The notes under the pieces are model-generated. The model saw nothing but the letters and a program-made list of their open reading frames with translations, was not told the DNA's origin and ran no database searches. Made by a program: the position numbers and the translations under genes. DNA of 64,000 nt from Burkholderia sp. OK233 (GTDB taxonomy: Bacteria; Pseudomonadota; Gammaproteobacteria; Burkholderiales; Burkholderiaceae): positions 1,364,001-1,428,000 of the forward strand of contig NZ_OCSR01000002.1 of NCBI RefSeq assembly GCF_900230185.1, in the 5' to 3' direction. Shown here one piece after another: positions 62,344 through 64,000 of this stretch (position 1 is its first letter; each line of letters opens with the position of its first letter).

Positions 62344-64000
62344 TTAACGGCGCGCCGCCAATGCCCGCTGCGCTAGTTGCGCGATATGCATCGCGTGTTG
62401 CCCGGTCCCCTGTTCGATCTGCTCACGGCAACTGAAGCCGTTGGTCAGCACGATCGTTTCCGCGTTTTCAGCAGTAGCAGCACGCACAGCTGGAAACAGC
62501 GTGTCTTCGCCGATCTTCTCCGACAGCGCATGATGCTCGTCGTTGAAGCCGAACGATCCCGCCATCCCACAGCATCCCGTATCGAGCAATTTCCACTTCA
62601 CCCCAAGCTTGTTCAGCAGCGCGGTATCGCCCTGCATGCCAAACAGCGCCTTCTGATGACAATGCCCGTGCACGATCACGTCCGCTGCAAGCGTCGGCCA
62701 ATCGAACGGTTGACGTGCGACGAAATCGGAAAATAGAAACGTCTGCGCCGACAGTTGCGTCGCTAAAGCATGCCCGGGGAACTGCTTCAGCAGTTCATCC
62801 TTGAACACTGACAAGCAACCGGGTTCAAGACCGACCAACGGCACACCCGCGGCGATATCCTCTCCAAGCTCATCGAGAATGGTGGTCAGCAACTCGCGCG
62901 CACGGTCGAGTAAACCAAAGTCATACAGCGGGCGCCCGCAACACAAACGATTCTTCGGCAGCACGACGTGCCACCCCATTTGCGTCAGCACATCGGCCGC
63001 GGCCTGCGCGATCTCGGGCGTGAAGTGGTCGTTGAACGTATCGACCCACAGGATGACTTTCTTCACCTCACCACGAGGGTGAGTATCAAGCTCCGTCTGA
63101 GGCGAACGCCGAGCAATCTGCCTATACGTCCGCGTAGCAAACTTCGGCAACTCACGCGCCTGCGCCACACCAGCGACCCACTTCCCAACCGCAGCCAACC
63201 CCGGCGCCGACGTCATGAAATTCGTCAACCGCGGAAAGCGCGCCGCCCACGGCGCCCATTCACCAATCCGCCCCATAAACAACGCCTGACGCGGTCGGCG
63301 ATTCGTCTCGTAGTAATGCGAAAGAAATTCCGCTTTGTACGACGCCATATCCGTATGCGTCGGGCAATCGGATTTGCAGCCCTTGCACGCGAGGCAGGTA
63401 TCAAGTGCCTCTTTCACTTCACGGCTTTGCCAGCCATCAGCGATCACTTCGCCTTGCAGCATTTCCCAGAACAGATGCGCGCGGCCACGTGTCGAGTATT
63501 TCTCTTCACGTGTCGCACGAAAGCTCGGGCACATTGTGCCGCCTTCTAGCGAGCGGCACTTGCCCATGCCGATGCATCGTTCGATCTCACGCTGAAAACC
63601 GTCGCCTTCCTGGCTCGCGAATGTGAGCTTCGTTTGCAGTGTCACGGGCTTGTAGGCCGGCCCCATGCGCAGGTTTTCGTCGGCGCGATACGCATGCACG
63701 ACCTTGCCGGGATTCAATCGGTTGGCCGGGTCCCAGATCGCCTTGAACTGCTCCATCGCCCGCATCAGTTCGGGGCCGTACATGATCGGCAGGAACTCGG
63801 CCTTGGCCTGGCCGTCGCCGTGTTCGCCCGAGAGCGAGCCACCGAATTCGACGACCAGTTCCGCCGCTTCGCGCAGAAACTTGCGCCACGTCGCAACACC
63901 TTCCACGCTGCGCAGATCGAAGGTGATGCGCGCGTGGACGCAGCCATCGCCGAAATGACCGTATAGACTCGTCTCGTAGCCATAGCGATCCACCAGCGCC
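62344..64000 (-). CDS. FAD-linked / Fe-S oxidoreductase (D-2-hydroxyglutarate/D-lactate dehydrogenase type), C-terminal part
   Basis: The coding frame enters from the right window edge (552 codons present) and ends at 62344. The first part is the C-terminal cap of a GlcD/VAO-type FAD domain (YGHFGDGCVHARI, GGSLSGEHGDG, FKAIWDPANRLNPGKVV). It is followed by a 4Fe-4S region (CIGMGKC ... CLACKGCKSDCPTHTDM) and a CCG domain (NRLCCGRPLYDFG; HGHCHQKAL; LDTGCCGMAGSFGF). This YdiJ-like architecture oxidises D-2-hydroxyacids and passes electrons to the membrane. The start lies outside the window. Confidence 0.93.
   Translation of the reverse strand, partial: ALVDRYGYETSLYGHFGDGCVHARITFDLRSVEGVATWRKFLREAAELVVEFGGSLSGEHGDGQAKAEFLPIMYGPELMRAMEQFKAIWDPANRLNPGKVVHAYRADENLRMGPAYKPVTLQTKLTFASQEGDGFQREIERCIGMGKCRSLEGGTMCPSFRATREEKYSTRGRAHLFWEMLQGEVIADGWQSREVKEALDTCLACKGCKSDCPTHTDMASYKAEFLSHYYETNRRPRQALFMGRIGEWAPWAARFPRLTNFMTSAPGLAAVGKWVAGVAQARELPKFATRTYRQIARRSPQTELDTHPRGEVKKVILWVDTFNDHFTPEIAQAAADVLTQMGWHVVLPKNRLCCGRPLYDFGLLDRARELLTTILDELGEDIAAGVPLVGLEPGCLSVFKDELLKQFPGHALATQLSAQTFLFSDFVARQPFDWPTLAADVIVHGHCHQKALFGMQGDTALLNKLGVKWKLLDTGCCGMAGSFGFNDEHHALSEKIGEDTLFPAVRAATAENAETIVLTNGFSCREQIEQGTGQHAMHIAQLAQRALAARR

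Noticed and set aside
1..64000. CRISPR arrays, tRNA/rRNA genes, integrases, transposases, riboswitches
   Set aside because: I looked for regularly spaced repeats, tRNA-like cloverleaf ends, recombinase/transposase motifs and known leader structures and saw none; a dedicated covariance-model search was not possible.

Overview
The window reads as an accessory, catabolism-rich stretch of a Burkholderiales genome, most likely a Paraburkholderia/Caballeronia-type second chromosome or megaplasmid. The reasons are high GC content, two Burkholderia-type OmpC-like porins, a DUF4148 secreted protein, a nic cluster of the beta-proteobacterial kind, a very high density of transcription factors (5 LysR, plus MerR, AraC, GntR, TetR, MarR and XRE) and the absence of tRNA, rRNA or housekeeping genes. 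No CRISPR array, prophage, integrase or intact insertion sequence was seen.

Layout. 1-2285: the N-terminus of an Old Yellow Enzyme with a divergent LysR, then a second LysR. 2350-11816: a transporter and flavin-reductase operon (minus) diverging from a tightly overlapping operon (plus) of two class III CoA-transferases, an MmgE/PrpD protein, an enoyl-CoA hydratase and a thiolase, followed by a porin. This looks like a CoA-dependent, beta-oxidation-like pathway for an unidentified carboxylic acid. 11989-22324: single genes and pairs: soxR with a divergent questin-oxidase-like gene under a recognisable SoxR box, a TonB siderophore receptor behind a Fur-like box, a His-rich helical protein, an NCS1 permease, a Do/HtrA-like protease with an altered active-site loop, and a porin. 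22428-27901: a PotD/AfuA-type ABC importer operon with a trailing LOG-like gene and a divergent LysR. 28015-33297: AraC/VOC/membrane operon, beta-propeller lipoprotein, DUF4148 protein, LysR and a gentisate-dioxygenase-like cupin.

33472-40209: an amidohydrolase, an MFS transporter, a GntR/FCD regulator and a three-gene RbsBCA-type ABC importer, all on the minus strand. In front of the binding protein lies a 38-codon ORF with an excellent ribosome binding site, downstream of a promoter that contains a palindromic operator. 40616-47650: small proteins, a VOC protein, a TetR divergent from an MHS transporter, then a two-component flavin monooxygenase (HpaC-like reductase), an EthD-like didomain protein and a LysR. 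This looks like an aromatic-hydroxylation module of unknown substrate.

47792-60122: a full nicotinate (vitamin B3) degradation cluster by the 6-hydroxynicotinate / 2,5-dihydroxypyridine / maleamate route: nicC-nicA-nicB(cytochrome) on the minus strand; nicE-nicD-nicX-nicF-nicB(molybdenum) on the plus strand; a MarR regulator (NicR/BpsR type) and the transporter nicT. The nicotinate dehydrogenase large subunit is split. One gene carries a complete molybdopterin subunit, and a separate gene in the opposite operon carries a vestigial molybdopterin C-terminal half fused to a tri-haem cytochrome. Related GCGTACAC-type motifs recur in the nic promoter regions.

60231-64000: a GYD-domain protein, an unknown 239-residue protein, an XRE-cupin regulator and the C-terminal part of a D-2-hydroxyacid dehydrogenase-type FAD/Fe-S oxidoreductase cut by the window end.
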